Positions 1-13,157 of a stretch of DNA of 64,000 nt are shown here, piece after piece. Made by a program: the position numbers and the translations under genes. The stretch is from Erythrophleum ivorense. Taxonomy: Eukaryota; Streptophyta; Magnoliopsida; Fabales; Fabaceae. Below the pieces are notes generated by a model. The model did not search any database. It worked only from the letters and a program-made list of their open reading frames with translations, and was not told where the DNA came from. Numbering within the stretch: position 1 is the stretch's first letter; each line of letters starts with the position of its first letter. Location: NCBI GenBank assembly GCA_026724425.1, contig JAIUCV010000666.1:62001-126000 (forward strand). The letters run 5' to 3'.

Positions 1-1870
1 AATTCTATAATCTTTTCCACAATAGGTGCGACCTCTATTTTTTCTCTAATGCATTCATTTGTAATTATATATTATTTAGTATATCCATTTATCTAATACA
101 ACATTTTCATCTTTGCAACATTTAGTTTTTTTCTTGTTGATTTTTTATTACCTAATATTCAATTTTATACAACATTATAGGTCTTATAGTTGTGCAATAA
201 AATTTACTTTTAAATTTGAATAGTATTCTTCTATCATAAATAACATTTGAAATACTCCTCCATTTCATTACTTTACTCGAATCCCATGTTTTGCATCTTC
301 CTTTATTTCTCCATCATGTCGTATGATGTATCTAAGATATTTAAATTATGTAACTTGTGATATGATATGTTCTCTAATTTTTATTTTTGCGTTAGGACTT
401 GTGCATCTCTTACTAAATTTACATTTCATATATTCATCTTATTTCTACTTAAACAAAATCCATATGCTTCGAAAATTAATCTCCACATCTTTAACTTCTT
501 ATTCATTTTCTCTCTTGATTTTTTAACTAAGACTATATCATATACAAAAATTATATATTGTGCCATTGGCTCTTGGATATGTTTAGCGAATACATATAAA
601 ACTAAAGTAAAAAGATAATGGTTCAAAGTTTACTTTTAATGCAGACCATACTTATAAGAAAATTTTCTATGAGCCTGCCTTTTACTCTTACATTAGTTGT
701 AACCCCATCATATATATCTTGGATTGCTCGAATATAAATAATACAAACTCTTTTTTTCTTTAGAACCTTTCATAAAACATTTCTTAGCACCCTATCATAT
801 GCATTTTCCAAATTGATGAACACCATGTGTAGATTTGTTTGATTCATTCGATAGCTTTCCATCAATTTTCATAACAAGTATATTACTTCTTTAGTTAACC
901 TTCTTGACATAAAACTAAATTGAATATCTGTAACTTGAGTCTTTTATCTTAATTTTCACTTAATTACCTTTTATCATAACTTCATAATATGGCTCATAAG
1001 TTTAATTCTTCTATAATTTACACAATTTTGTATATTCCTTTGTTCTTATAAATAGAGATTAAAATATTTCTCTTTTACTCATTTGACATTCTCTTAGACC
1101 TCATAATTTCATTAAATAATTTTATGAGCTAATTTATGCATTTTACTTATAAACCCTTCCATATCTCAATAAGTATATCATATAGTCCAATTACTTTGCC
1201 ATTCTCAATTGGCTTTAATACTTCTTTTACCTCTAACTCTCAGATCTTATGATAAAAGTATAATTTTAGTTATCCTCATTAGTATTTAGCCTATGTGAGT
1301 GAAATAATATTTTATGTCCTTCATTAAATAGTTTATGAAAATAACCCTTCTATTTTTTTTGACATCTTATTTTATGATCAAAACTTTTTCTTCTTTATCC
1401 TTAATACATTTCACTTGGTCTACATTTCTTATTTTTTTTTCCTCTTCTTTTAGCTAGCTTGTAAATACTTCTTTCTCCAATTTTAGCACCTAAAAAATTG
1501 GTATAACCTATCAAGTGCCATAAGTCTTGCTTCGCTCACCACCTTTTTAGTATTTTTTTAACTACCTTATATTTTTTATAATTTTCATCACTCTTAAACA
1601 AATACTATACTTTATAACACACCTTTTTAATCTTAACTTTATCTTGTACGCTCACATCCCATCACTAAGTTTCTTTATCCCTAGATTCAAAATCTCTTAA
1701 TTCATCGAGTATCTTTTTCTTACCTTCTTAATCTCTTTAGTCATCTCGTTTCACATATTGTTCGCACTTCTTTGTGCTTCCCATGATCTTTCCTCCAAGA
1801 TCTTTCTCTATAAGCTTTTTTTTTATTCCCTCTTAATTGTTATCACTTGATCATTGACATCCTATGTTGG
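1..1870 (-). mobile_element. Decayed LINE (RTE-type) retrotransposon, reverse-transcriptase region
   Basis: On the minus strand broken reading frames carry landmarks of the plant RTE-type LINE polymerase in the right order. From N- to C-terminal side: a segment ending WWDVSVQDKVKIKK near 1655, VVSEARLMALDRLYQFF near 1540, VDQVKCIKDKEEKVL near 1430, a finger segment (FSFMSRRLTKEVIYLL) near 940, the palm segment MVFINLENAYDRVLRNVL near 830, an IYIRAIQDIYDGV segment near 720, and the C-terminal ECIREKIEVAPIVEKII at about 1-60. Stops and frameshifts separate them, so the copy is dead. The first window base lies inside the C-terminal part, so the 3' end is outside. RTE clade assignment rests on recognition of these motifs, not on a search. 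The upstream endonuclease region was not recognised. Confidence 0.8.
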
Positions 1871-2960
1871 CTTTTGTTTTCTACTCTCTTTTAATTCAAA
1901 TATTTATAATCAAGACTCTATACTGGGTAGTTAAATTCTTTTTAAGTATAACTTTGCAAAATATATAGAGTTTTCTATTTGCTTTTCTTATTAGAACAAA
2001 ATTAATTCAAAACATGCTCCTCCACTCTTATATAGCACTACTAAATTTTAAATTTATATTTTTCCATATATCAATAAAAATTAAGCTAATATTGTGATAT
2101 CAAATATTTTAAAATTTGAGTTAGTCATTAAACTAATAAAAACATTGATCAATGATTTATTGATTTGATTGAAATTAAATCATAGTTAAACTGGTAATTA
2201 TTAAATATATAATTTTTAATTTTACATATTAAAAATATAATACAATAAATTATTACAAAATAAATACTAGTAAAATTTATACATTTTATTACCAATTCTA
2301 GAGATGTACATCCAAGCTATGTTCTCTTCTTCTCACACTTTTGATCTCTATAATATTTTTGAATGCATCTTTATTGCTATTCACATTATGAAGTTAACTA
2401 ATAGTATAGAAACTCTAAGCATCAGTTTAAATTTCTTTCAATGTTATTTGAATCTTATGTTGTGTCTTTTAACTGAAGACCTACTTATGCTTTTAACTTG
2501 TTGGTCTCTTAACCTGAATTAAATATATGCTTTGTCTCTTAATCCATTTAATTTCATTCCTCCCTTTGAGTCTTTATTCTTCTATGAGCTATCCACTTTG
2601 AACTTTCTATTGGTATGGATAAAAAGGAATTTCCTCTCCTATTGGTCTTATCACCTTAAGCTTATTCGTGATTGGTAAAGGAATGGAAAGTTAAGCTTGC
2701 TTCCACCTTCTCCGTATGTGAAAGAGAAGGCCCTGCAGAGAAAGAAAGGAGAGCGAAAGATGAGGGAGTATGAAATATTTTTTTCTCAGTAGTGGGAGTT
2801 TGGAGATGCCCAAATTAGTCCACAAACTCCAATGCTATTCCTTTTTCACAATAACCTTCTTTGCTATAGGCCATCGTTGTTTTCCATTGTTAGGGATAGG
2901 GGGATAGGGACGTAGTTGCGCTTTCATGCGTAATGAGATTGAGGGAAATTAAGATGAATA
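1871..2960. other. Intergenic spacer, nothing recognised
   Basis: AT-rich sequence with no long reading frame, RNA gene or clear repeat boundary. It may include the further decayed 5' part of the LINE. A somewhat more GC-balanced patch at about 2580-2960 has no coding signal I can identify. Confidence 0.5.
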
Positions 2961-2973
2961 GAGAAGTGCACGA

Positions 2974-3024
2974 AGTCCCACATTGTCTAATAAGGAAAGG
3001 AGTTTCTAAGTCTCATTATAAATG
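2974..3024 (+). promoter_or_regulatory. snRNA-type promoter signature (USE plus TATA)
   Basis: AGTCCCACATTG at 2974-2985 matches the plant upstream sequence element RTCCCACATCG with one difference. TATAAATG follows at 3017-3024, 31 bases downstream. Plant snRNA genes use this pair, and spacing near four helical turns is the RNA polymerase II version, while the polymerase III version is about 10 bases shorter. Transcription would begin near 3045-3052. The downstream sequence does not start like U1, U2, U3, U4, U5, U6 or 7SL as I know them. The same pair also occurs inside dispersed plant repeats, so this may be a stray copy. Confidence 0.35.
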
Positions 3025-3049
3025 AAAAGGCAACCAAAGCATGCTCTAC

Positions 3050-5120
3050 GATTCCTTGGATTGGATCAATGGGAAACTAAGACCTGTGATGCTATTTTTA
3101 AAAAGCCAGGAGATTAGCTTTTAGCCCAGGCTCTGTTTTGGGGAAAGTAAGGGGAGATTTCATTTTAAAGCATCTTCTGCTTGACTCTCTTCTTGAGTTT
3201 CTTGAGTTGAAGCTGCTGAAAAGTTAGAGCTATCTAATTATCATCGATTGTATTAGTTGACCAATTTTACATGTCTTTTAAAACTAGTTGTGTGTGTTAA
3301 ATGAACCCAACTAATGGCCAGTTCATGGACAAGTCCAACTAGATTTTTTAACATTGGTGATATCTAATCAGCTTTGTCTCCATGTCATATGAAATATCTC
3401 ATTGATATACGACTCGTCAATACATTGTAAACAAGTTAATAGTTTCTATGATATTAATTTTAACTTTTAGATAAGGTACTTTGAATATTTTAATTTAATC
3501 TCTATTCCTTTTTTATTTACTTTTTAGTGTTAACGTATGAAAAAGAAAGTTAGGTAACTAGTATTATTTCCCGCAATAGAAGGGTAATTGATGGAATGAA
3601 GAAGTAACAATGCAAAGAGAATTTTGTTTTTTATTTGAATGTTTCAAAAACAAAATAAGAGAAACACTAAATTTTAAAATAAAGGAACTTTTGAATTTAG
3701 TATGGCGAATCATTAGAGTTTCTTTATATCCACCGCTTGACATGTCTTCTTATTCATTTGATAGTTTGGTGACTAAAGATCTAGGATCCAACTCCATCTC
3801 GCCATTTCCTTACAATACAATAAACTTCCCGTTGCCACCTGTTTGTTTCTTAAGAAAATCAAGGAAAACATTAACCATTTGAAATTGAGTTTGTGGTTTA
3901 TGCCTAATTTTATCTTGTCTGCTAAAATTTTTTCATTATTATTATTAATCAGACTCAAGAAGAACAAAAATACGAATACAATGAAGACAAGTGTTTTTTG
4001 ACTCCACAACACCATCTTCCACCCCCTATCCTTCGAGCGGCGAATAATAATGGCAAATTCAGTTACAAGAAACGCTCTAAATAGCTGACGGCTTCGTTGA
4101 CAGAAAAGATGGCTTTGTGAGAAAATCTCCGTCATTTCTTTCGATGACAATGGACCAAGCAAGCACTCCTTCTTGTTAGCAAGTTTGAATTGGAGTTCTA
4201 CAATAGCGCTGCAATGGAGCAATGCTGCTAATGGAGTGAACCCACAAGAAAATATTAGGCTTCATGTTTACAAATTGAAACGAAGGGCTTAAATTTTTAA
4301 GATTTGATTATTTTTACATGTAAATTTAATGGATGGTGATATTGGTAATGATTTGGCATAGAAATTTTAAAAGATAACCCCAACTCAACATTTTTTATTA
4401 CATCGATTAATGATATTAAAAGTAGAGAGATTTTTTATTGAATTTTGAAAGTTCAGAGACTTAGAAGCAAACAAATTTAAGGGATAAAACTGAAATTTAA
4501 TATAAAATTAAGGAACTAAAAATATAATTTGCTTATTTATAAAGACTTTTAAACATAGTCTAAAATAAAAGCAGGAGAATATATGATATTATAGAAACAA
4601 GTACGGTGAGTTTTTATAACAAAGACAGTAGGATACCAGTCACTCATGAAATGAATAAACAAAGAAGCTTTACGTGAATCCCTCTTTTATAAATTTTAAG
4701 TAAGACGTTCCATCACTTGCATTTTGTTTTTCATTTTTCCTAAATAACTTTGCGGTGGCTTGTTATGATTTATTACTTTTGCATATTATGTAAAAGAACA
4801 TAAATCCTTAGGCATGTACCTGTCAAATAAAATTACATGTTAAATTGTTGGTTAAATAAAAAAAATACATACATATATATATGATGAATGAAAAATTAAA
4901 AAAAAAATCATCTGATTAATTTATATACGTATACATTAAAAAAAAAAGCAAACAAAAAACATAATTTTACTATATTTTTGGCTTAGCGGACAAAAAATAA
5001 AGCGGGGCTAATCATTCTCCGGGTACAGTTGACATTTGGAGCTATCTTCAAAGCTAAAACCCACGTCTAGGCAGGCTCTGAAGTCTGTATCGATATCTCC
5101 CTCTCACCCTTCTTCCATTC
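3050..5120. other. Intergenic spacer upstream of NECAP-like gene
   Basis: Mostly AT-rich. A minus-strand frame of 149 codons at 3773-4222 has a hydrophobic stretch but no recognisable domain or intron support, so it is not called. From about 4860 to 4990 the sequence is rich in A runs and TA steps. A candidate RNA driven by the 2974 promoter signature would lie at the left end. Confidence 0.45.
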
Positions 5121-5137
5121 CCACACCTCTCTTCGGT

Positions 5138-5475
5138 CTCAAGTTCACCTTAAAGTCACTCCTCCGGCTTCTAATAGAACCCCATTATCATCTTTGTCAG
5201 CTTCCTTTAGTCCTCTGATTCATTAGATTTTGTCCACACACCTAAACGTTGTTTAATTTCGTTTCACATTGTCCCCTCAATTCTAACTCTTTCCTCCTCC
5301 ATTACCGCATATCTTTTAAGTTCTCAAGTTCACATCATATTCACCTGAAACTCATTTCTCCAGCTTCTGACAGAAACCCCATCAGCTCCCTTGATCTTCT
5401 GCTTCATCAAATTTTATCAACACCCTCGAACACTGTTGGATTCTAAATTCTCAATTCTAAATCTTTCTTCCCCAG
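5138..5475 (+). repeat. Diverged tandem duplication in the NECAP leader/promoter
   Basis: Two similar pyrimidine-rich segments lie in tandem: about 5138-5310 and 5318-5475. Both begin TCTCAAGTTCAC, continue through matching blocks such as GGCTTCTAATAGAACCCCAT versus AGCTTCTGACAGAAACCCCA and GATTTTGTC versus AATTTTATC, and end with CTCAATTCTAACTCTTTCCT versus CTCAATTCTAAATCTTTCTT. The second copy ends about 10 bases before the NECAP start codon, so the duplication probably built part of the 5' untranslated region. Confidence 0.55.
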
Positions 5476-5485
5476 ATTAAAAACG

Positions 5486-8150
5486 ATGTCGTTTGAGGAG
5501 GAGGCATTCGAGCACACCCTCCTCGTAGTCCGCGAGGTCTCGGTGTACAAGATTCCGCCCCGAACTACATCCGGGGGGTACAAGTGCGGGGAGTGGCTTC
5601 AGTCCGATAAAATCTGGTCGGGTCGGCTTAGGGTTGTTTCGTGCAAGGATCGGTGCGAGATCCGACTGGAGGATCCGAACACTGGGGAGCTCTTCGCTGC
5701 GTGCTTCGTTTACCAGGGTCAGCGTGAGAACTCGGTCGAGTCTGTACTCGATTCGTCCAGGTACTTCGTGTTGAAGATCGAGGATGGTCTGGGGAAGCAC
5801 GCATTTATTGGGTTAGGGTTTGCGGAACGAAACGAAGCTTTTGATTTCAATGTGGCATTATCGGATCACGACAAGTATGTGAGGAGGGAACACGAGAAAG
5901 ACTCTGGCGAGTCGAGCGAGGAGTCTCAGATTGATATTCATCCCGCTGTAAATCATAGGTTGAAGGTAGAGCACAATAATTGTTATTGGGTTTACTACAC
6001 TCTTTTCAATCTCAAAATGTTTGTTCTCAGATTGCTTTATTTGTTGAACTTGAGTAAATAACGCATAATTTGCTGCTGTGGTTTCTGGGTTCAGTGGTTT
6101 ATAAGTAGATCATTGGCTATCTATATCTTCACCTACATTGTTTACCTTGGTTCCTATGTGATTTCTTAGTGGATCTGTTTTACGTTGCATTATACGATCA
6201 TGCGCATATGTGAATGTGTATGCATTATCTGATCACTGAGCCATGGAGAATGCATCTGCTTGTGACCCACATCATATACAAACATTTCAGAGCCTGTCTG
6301 AGTCTGAAGATGCATGTCAGAGGTATTTTTGTTTTATTATCACTTAACGTGGTTTTACTTGTGGAATATTTTTCCTCCTCTCGGACCCTACAGATTATAA
6401 AAGAGGATGATTTTGTACTTTCTGCTCTAACACAAGTGTTTTATTTCTCTGCCTTTTGGTCAGGATTAAGTTCTATGCCATCTCCCTTCTCTCATATGTT
6501 TGACGTTGACTTCCATGTGTTTTAAATTATAGGAAGGTGAAACCATCCGGATTAATGTGAAGCATAAACCATCCGGTGGAACTGGCATGCTTTCAGCTGC
6601 AGGTTTAACAGGTGGGCTTTCTGGAAATACAAAACCTAAAGCCTTGGGCCTTGCTCCCCCACCCAGTGGGGCAGGAAAAATCAGGTCTCCTCTTCCTCCT
6701 CCTCCAAATGATCCTGTTGCTGCTCGGATTACTTCTACAAGTCGCATTACTGGTCCTAAGGAGACAAATGGAAGTGCGAGACATTCTAGTGACACTTTTT
6801 CAGATCTCTCTCAACTAAAGGTATTGTTCTATAAGTCCCAAACGGCAATGCCATTTTATCACTATACTGAAATATAAATTTGGAAGATTACATGCTCTAT
6901 GTTTCTATTTCTAATACCATAGTTATGATTAAAACAAAGTATTTTTTTCCATGGTTACTTTTAAAATTATTTTTTCCATGCTTACTTCTCCTTATTTAAA
7001 ATTTCATTTGATCAAAAGGCATAAGGATGCTATTATTGGCTCTATTCTCCTTTATGTCCCTTGGAGTCATGATATTTACAATAATAATAGTAATAGTGAT
7101 TCTTCCTTACTTGTTAATGACAATATGAAGATTATGACAATTTATTTTAATTGTTGTTTAAATCATGGTTATCAATCTAGATTCCTATGTAGTATGTTTT
7201 ATGATCATAGTGATTTGAAATACAAGCAATATTCTTGGTAGCTATATTAATAACCAAGTGACTTGTTGAAGCATTTTGGCTTAATATCTCTTTCTATCCT
7301 CAGAGGTGGAGCCTAAAAGGCTAATACATTGGTAGAGAAGTTGACTTTTAAACAATGTTTGCTCATTTATTGTCTTAATTGGAGCAATAAGGATTCGGTA
7401 ATAGGAGCTAATGTATTTTGCAGTCCTGGACTCGTGGCTGTGAATCCTATTGATGCCTAGATCTTCCGTTTGTAGATTGTACCCCCAACTTCTTTACAGC
7501 ACCATAGTAATCTCAGGGCATTGCTAAATGACTTGTTTACAAAAATAAATGCCACGTTCTTTGTGACCTGATACAGAACCTCAGAGATGAAATCTATTGC
7601 TTCCATGTATACTAGTTGGAAATTTAAAATTTATGGTGCCTGCTCCTTACTCAGGTGAAGTTGGACTTGTAATGGTTATGATGTATAGGTCAGGTAACAA
7701 AGCGGTACACCTCGTTGATAATGGAAACGTGGGAGTTGGGACACAGTACTCGTGGTGCTCTGATGCGATGACAATTTACCTGTTGTGCTATCGTAAGCAG
7801 GCTGTATAACACATTGTCTAGTTTATTTTCTTTCAGCTTCAGAGCTTGGTTTTTAATTGGGTAATAGTTGTCGGGTATTGATTGACTGTATTCTTTTGTG
7901 ATACTCTGTATACGATGCCTTGTGCTGGAGTCTGACTTGCCCTACTTGTATTTTCATTTTTTGGGCAAATCCATTATATTCCTCAATATGTGGAGAAGCA
8001 TGAATGCCCTTATACATTAAAGCCGCTACTTGGCAATGCTTAACATTATCATTTTTAACTATACATGTTTCTTTTTTGTATTTACAGAAGAATCTTCCCT
8101 CTACAGCTGCTTCAGGATCGACCACTGCATCAGGATGGGCAGCCTTCTGA
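5486..8150 (+). CDS. NECAP-like adaptin-ear-binding coat-associated protein
   Basis: Three exons, 5486-5965, 6533-6820 and 8088-8150, join in phase to 276 residues. NECAP proteins sit on clathrin-coated vesicles and bind AP-complex ear domains during endocytosis. The N-terminal 165 residues form the PHear-type NECAP domain, recognisable from VSVYKIPPRTTSGGYKCGEW, the IRLEDPNTGELFAACFVY strand region, DSSRYFVLKI, and the GLGFAERNEAFDFNVALSDH core. A low-complexity Pro/Ser-rich tail follows (APPPSGAGK, SPLPPPPNDP). The protein ends in WAAF directly before the stop, a WxxF ear-binding motif of the kind found at the C terminus of animal NECAPs. The ATG is the first in frame after the pyrimidine-rich leader. 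Arabidopsis At1g03900 is, as I recall, the counterpart, although an old database name calls it an ABC protein. Exon borders are inferred from GT-AG and family conservation. Confidence 0.93.
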
Positions 8151-8527
8151 TTATATGAGCATTTTAACTGTGAGGCTTTTATATTCCTTTTTTTTTTTTT
8201 GGGGTGGGCGGGGGTTTATTTTGACAAAAGAAACATTTGAAGAAACCGAGGTTGTGTCAAGTGGACTTAGCAGAAGTTACCAAGTAATTCGACAGAAATA
8301 TCCTGGAATATGTTTATGCTACTTTTTTTTTTCTTTGTATGAATATGTTTCTATTTCTGTATAATAGAATTACTCTTTTCATTCCAATCTGGCTCTTTTT
8401 GAATTTGTATTTCTGATGTTCTGTTCCAGTGAACGAGTGTTCTTGCTGATGGTCTTTTATTTATTGATGACTAATGTTTTGGCCACCTTGTCAGTAGCAA
8501 TGTTGTAATTACTTAACTTTTGTATTT

Positions 8528-8860
8528 ATAATTGAGGAAAATGCAAAAACAAAAACCCCCTTTAAACTTCGGTCACTTGCGAATGAGCCCTGAACTTTCA
8601 AAACTAAAAATTAAGTTTCTAAACTTCCACACTTCAGGGGAATAGAGGGGAATAGATCCTTTCTAATTTCTCACTAACGGTGTTAATTTATTTGCTATCT
8701 TAGATTCCTCATATGCCAGCGAGAATTCTACTCTATTGAAAATCGCAGTTTTAAGGATACTCATTCTAACATGTGGAAAGTTTGAGGTGATAAATGAGTT
8801 AGGGTCAAGGACTATTCCTAGGTGACCCAAAATTTAATAATTATTTTTTGGGCATCTTTC
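8528..8860. repeat. MITE-like dispersed repeat
   Basis: The stretch opens with a block around AACTTCGGTCACTTGCGAA and closes with a related block in opposite orientation around GGTGATAAATGAGTTAGG and ATTCCTAGGTGACCC, giving weak terminal inverted similarity. This wording is typical of short non-coding plant repeats. Boundaries and target duplication could not be fixed. Confidence 0.3.
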
Positions 8861-10537
8861 CCCTTTACAATTTCAGCATTTGATAAATTTGAAAAGGTTG
8901 GCAGGTTACAATTTTATAAGTTCATTTGATTAGATTGGTAATCAATCGAAATGACATAACAAATCTAACACTAATTTAGCTCTTACTAATGTTAAAAGTA
9001 TAAATCATGTAATTTATAATATATACTTTATTTCTCATTAGTAAGGAAATATATGCTAAAATTAGCCATATTACAAATGCAATATATATTAATATATAAA
9101 AAGCTATATAAGCTAAAAAAAAAAAGAAAAAGAAATAAAGATTACCAAAAGTAAAGGATTGAGGCAAATTAATTTATTGGAGGCTTCTCCGTGTTATCAG
9201 GTGGCGGGCCCCAAGCAACCTATCAAGCATGAAGGACATAGATAATTTTACAGTACCAAAGGAGCAACATGCGATGAATTGCTGTGAATTTCATTTTCAT
9301 CCTAATTATATATATATATATATATGCATATGAATTTTTTTAATATGGCCCCCCTAAAACTATAAAACTCATTTTTCAAAAATTTAAATTTACATATTTA
9401 CAACTAATATAATAATATAGTTACTAGTTTATATACTGATTTATTATATAACATGCTTTAAATGAAAAAATAGTATTAATTATTAATTATCCTTTATAAA
9501 TAATAAGTTATTTTAATAATTTTAAGTCTGATAATAAAATTAAAAACTATAAACTTTTAAAAAATAAAATGGCGTCTCCCTATATTTTAATGTTAATAAA
9601 CTAAAATCTAAAAGAGTGAAGATTACTATTTTTAATTTTTAATTTTTATTTTATTATTTCTTTATTCTTTGATTTTATTTGATATACACTTTTTCTACTT
9701 TTTAAAGATTTTTTTTTCCTATTTTGGTTTTATGATGATTTTCGAATTACTCTTATATATCTGTCTTGTTTCTAATTCTTCAATTTCTTATTATCTATAA
9801 GTTTTTTACATCATCATCATCATCAAATTATCAATAAAACTTTTTTTAACTTGAAATTAGTTTGTAATTTATATCAATAAAAAGTTAGCCAATAAAATAA
9901 ATCATATAAAATATAACTTATTTAAGAAATATACTTCAGTTCATGCATGTTTTATGTTATAGTGTTGCACATATAGTTGAAATGAATGCAAATTTTTCAT
10001 TCATTTTAGGATTATCCAAATTTAGACTGTCCATATTTCAATTTTTTTGTACTTTCATTATTTGTTAAAGGATGTAGAATACAAACTAAAAGTAATCTTT
10101 TAATTATCAACTTAAAAAATTGATGATTGAGATTAAAAAATAAAATAAAATTTGAGCTATTTAAATTGATATGGACAACCCCTACAAATAGCAGTGCCCA
10201 CTACTCATTTTAGCAATAAGTAGAGAATCTATACAGATAATAGCACACATTATTAACTTGTATGACTTTTTAATGCAATATATTGTTTTTTTCTCTCATT
10301 ACACACACACACACATATATTAATAAATTTATATATATTATAACTTATGATATTAGCCTCCCTATTTGGAAAGTTTCAGCCTCCAACTCTACCTAAAGGT
10401 AACAAAATTCCATTGTCAGACACAGAATGAAAGAGCATACCATAACTTTTAGGTATGAAAGATTTAAATCCATGTTGTTTTCCTAGAAAGTCCCTACCCC
10501 TAAGTTCATATAGAACTTTCTCATTACCTTTTTTTTT

Positions 10538-11418
10538 TAAATAGTTCGTTTGGTTCACTTAATTGTAATTATATAATAAGGAATTGAATGCGTAATGGAA
10601 TGAAATTACTTCTATTATCTTTGGTATGACATCAAATGGAATGGAAATGCCTTCACCTATGCATGTTTGGTTTTAAAAAAAATAGTGAAAGAACAGAATG
10701 TAAGGCTAAACAAATAATAAAAATGCCCTGATTTAAAAAAAATAAAATTTATATGTAGTAAAAATTACTTTTGAGCTTTGTAGCTAAGAGATGCCATTGT
10801 TGACAGAACTTTTCATGGTTTCAAGCATTTTTAGTTTCAACACAACAAATATCACTAATGACAAACCAAGTAAAAGCTCTAAAATTAAAATTACATTTGT
10901 GCAAAAGATCATGCATTGTAGGTAAAGTGAAAAAGGAATTTTAAGGGTGAAGGAGATAAGATAAAGGATAGAGCAGGGATGTATATTAAAGATTGGCAAA
11001 GATGTCAATTGGGTTTGATAAACAGTAATAGGTCTTCGACGACAATGAGAAATGATAGATCCAGTGTCAATAAGGGTAACAGTGACTAGGTCAAAGCTTA
11101 GATTTGCTCATCAACGGTGCTTTTACAAGCCCAATGCATTAATTGTACTCCAAGGGTGAAAGCTTGGGTTTGCTCGTTGATAGAGACAACAAATCGGAGG
11201 TCAAGGACAAATGGGGTCGATGTTTTTAGAAGCCATGGGCAACATTGACACTATGCCATTTTGGGTCTAAACTTCAGTCATTGTTGCGTGAAATGGGATA
11301 TAAATCCAAATGCATTAATCATACTCCAATGCACTCACATCATTGCAACAAAATGGCTTTAATCAAAGGATTATATTGCTCTTTACCTTTCATTGCTTGA
11401 ACCAAATGAGCCCTTAAG
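10538..11418. repeat. Non-autonomous DNA-transposon-like element
   Basis: GTTCGTTTGGTTCA near 10544-10557 matches the reverse complement of TGAACCAAATGAGC near 11398-11411 at 12 of 14 positions, giving short terminal inverted repeats about 870 bases apart. The internal sequence has no transposase motif. Sequence next to the left end (GGAATTGAATG, GGAATGGAAATGCC) is of the style seen at ends of plant hAT or Harbinger-type non-autonomous elements. No clean target duplication was seen. Confidence 0.35.
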
Positions 11419-12165
11419 ATTTGTTTGAAATTGTTGTAGATTTTTACTTATTTTAAAATTATATTTTGTTGAAATAATTTTTTTTAGAAAGTACCATGAA
11501 AAAGAAGTTGTTTGTCTTTTATAAAACTAGAAGAGGCCTATGCTATTAGCACGGGTCCCAGTACAGCCAACAAAATTTAAAATTTAAAAATAGATTCAAA
11601 AAAAAAAAAGGCATGGAAGCCAATATAGAAGAAGCCGTTACTATTTCAAAATTAATGAACAATGACAACTTCCCACAAAGTTTATAAATATATAGATTAT
11701 TTGATAAAAAAATTTCACTAATATTTGTGATTTTGAAATTTTTTTTAGTTTTTTTATTACCATAATATTGAAAGGGGCATGCATTTAGTAAAGTTTAAAT
11801 GTAATTATGGCCATTAATAATTTTCAATAAAAGTGTGATTGTCTTTAAAAAATTAATTGTGTCTACTGGTTTTTGCTTTAAAAAAGAAGTTTCAATTTCC
11901 TACTTCTTTCTCACTAAAAAAAAAAAAGGTTTTACTATCACTCAAACGATTAATTGTTAAACCCTATTGTCAATTTCTAAGTTTTCCCATTTAACTAATA
12001 CTTATGCAATAGTAAAAGGTAAAATTATTTAACCAAATCCGTTTTCGTGTCGTATTTATTATAACGAAATTCAAAACATTAATGTATTTTTTGTCTTTAA
12101 AAGAATTATAAAGAGATAGATTAGTATCAATTCATAATATCAATAGTATCTCAAAAGAATAAGGC

Positions 12166-12800
12166 CTCGTTTGGAATCATGGTAAAAATAAAAAGTGAAA
12201 GGAACTTAATTGCTTTATATGTTTGGTAACAAGAAAATATGATATAAAGGAAATTAATCAAGAATAGCTTTTTTTTTGGGCATTGTAGTGCAGGAAGAGA
12301 AAAAAATGTTAGAGTTAAAATTCATAAAACTTTATAATACTCATATGGTATAAGTTAAAGCAAAACCTTTTATGAAAAAGAAATCAAAAGCAAATTAAAA
12401 TAAGAGATACTTTATTAATTAAATGTAAAAACCATATTTAACAAATAAAAAGAAACTTAAAGTTTACTTACGTAATACATTATGTTTATAATTTTTATAT
12501 CAATCATTTTTAATTTATATATTCTTTTAAATCAAATAATTTTTAGATATTACTTTTAATTATTATATATATATTTTTACTCTCTTAACAAGAGGGGCTT
12601 AAGGCTAAGAAAAGAAAATAATTATTTTATTACTTTTTTGATTAGTTACAAGGCCAAAAATAATTCTATTAACAAGAGTATTTTGGTCATTTACTATAAT
12701 TTTTTTATTCATAAATTATTTTCATTATACTAAACAAACAAATAAAAAGATATATATTTTTCATATCATATCAAACACAATTTTATCATTCTCTCCCATT
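12166..12800. repeat. Possible MITE-like AT-rich element
   Basis: The left part reads GGCCTCGTTTGGAATCATGG and the right part has CATATCATATCAAACACAA, wording common at opposite ends of AT-rich plant MITEs. The right-hand segment (about 12655-12790) resembles a second segment at about 13555-13690 in the same orientation, suggesting two related insertions or a duplication. Boundaries are approximate. Confidence 0.3.
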
Positions 12801-13157
12801 ACAACAAAAACGACAATTTTTAACTAAAAAATCAATAAAAAAATAATTTTTTTTATATTTTAAATTTACATAACTTTAAAGAGAGTGTCATATTAAATAT
12901 TGAATTTTGATTAAAATATAAATATTAAATTTCACTGTCAATATATTAAAAAATAAGTAGTATAAATAATAACTAATAAAATTAATTTAAAACTAAAAAG
13001 TAATTAAAATTAGTTGAAATTAATTTGATCAACTGAGAGTCAGATTAATTTTGACCGACAATTAGTGCATTTCTAGCAATGCACATTCCTACAACGCATT
13101 GCTATATATATATATATATATATATATGTAGCATATTTAAAAAAATTAATAAATATT

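Noticed and set aside
3047..3200. Telomerase RNA or U-snRNA downstream of the USE/TATA pair
   Set aside because: No telomere template such as CTAAACCCTA and no known snRNA 5' end was seen.
3773..4222. 149-codon minus-strand frame
   Set aside because: No recognisable domain, contains a low-complexity Asn run, no plausible leader; likely chance.
5477..5800. Minus-strand frame of 107 codons
   Set aside because: Shadow of the GC-rich first exon of the NECAP-like gene.
6466..6795. Minus-strand frame over NECAP exon 2
   Set aside because: Shadow of a real exon with Pro/Ser-rich coding sequence.
9300..9330. CRISPR-like or other prokaryotic repeat arrays
   Set aside because: Only TA simple repeats are present; the window is plant nuclear DNA.
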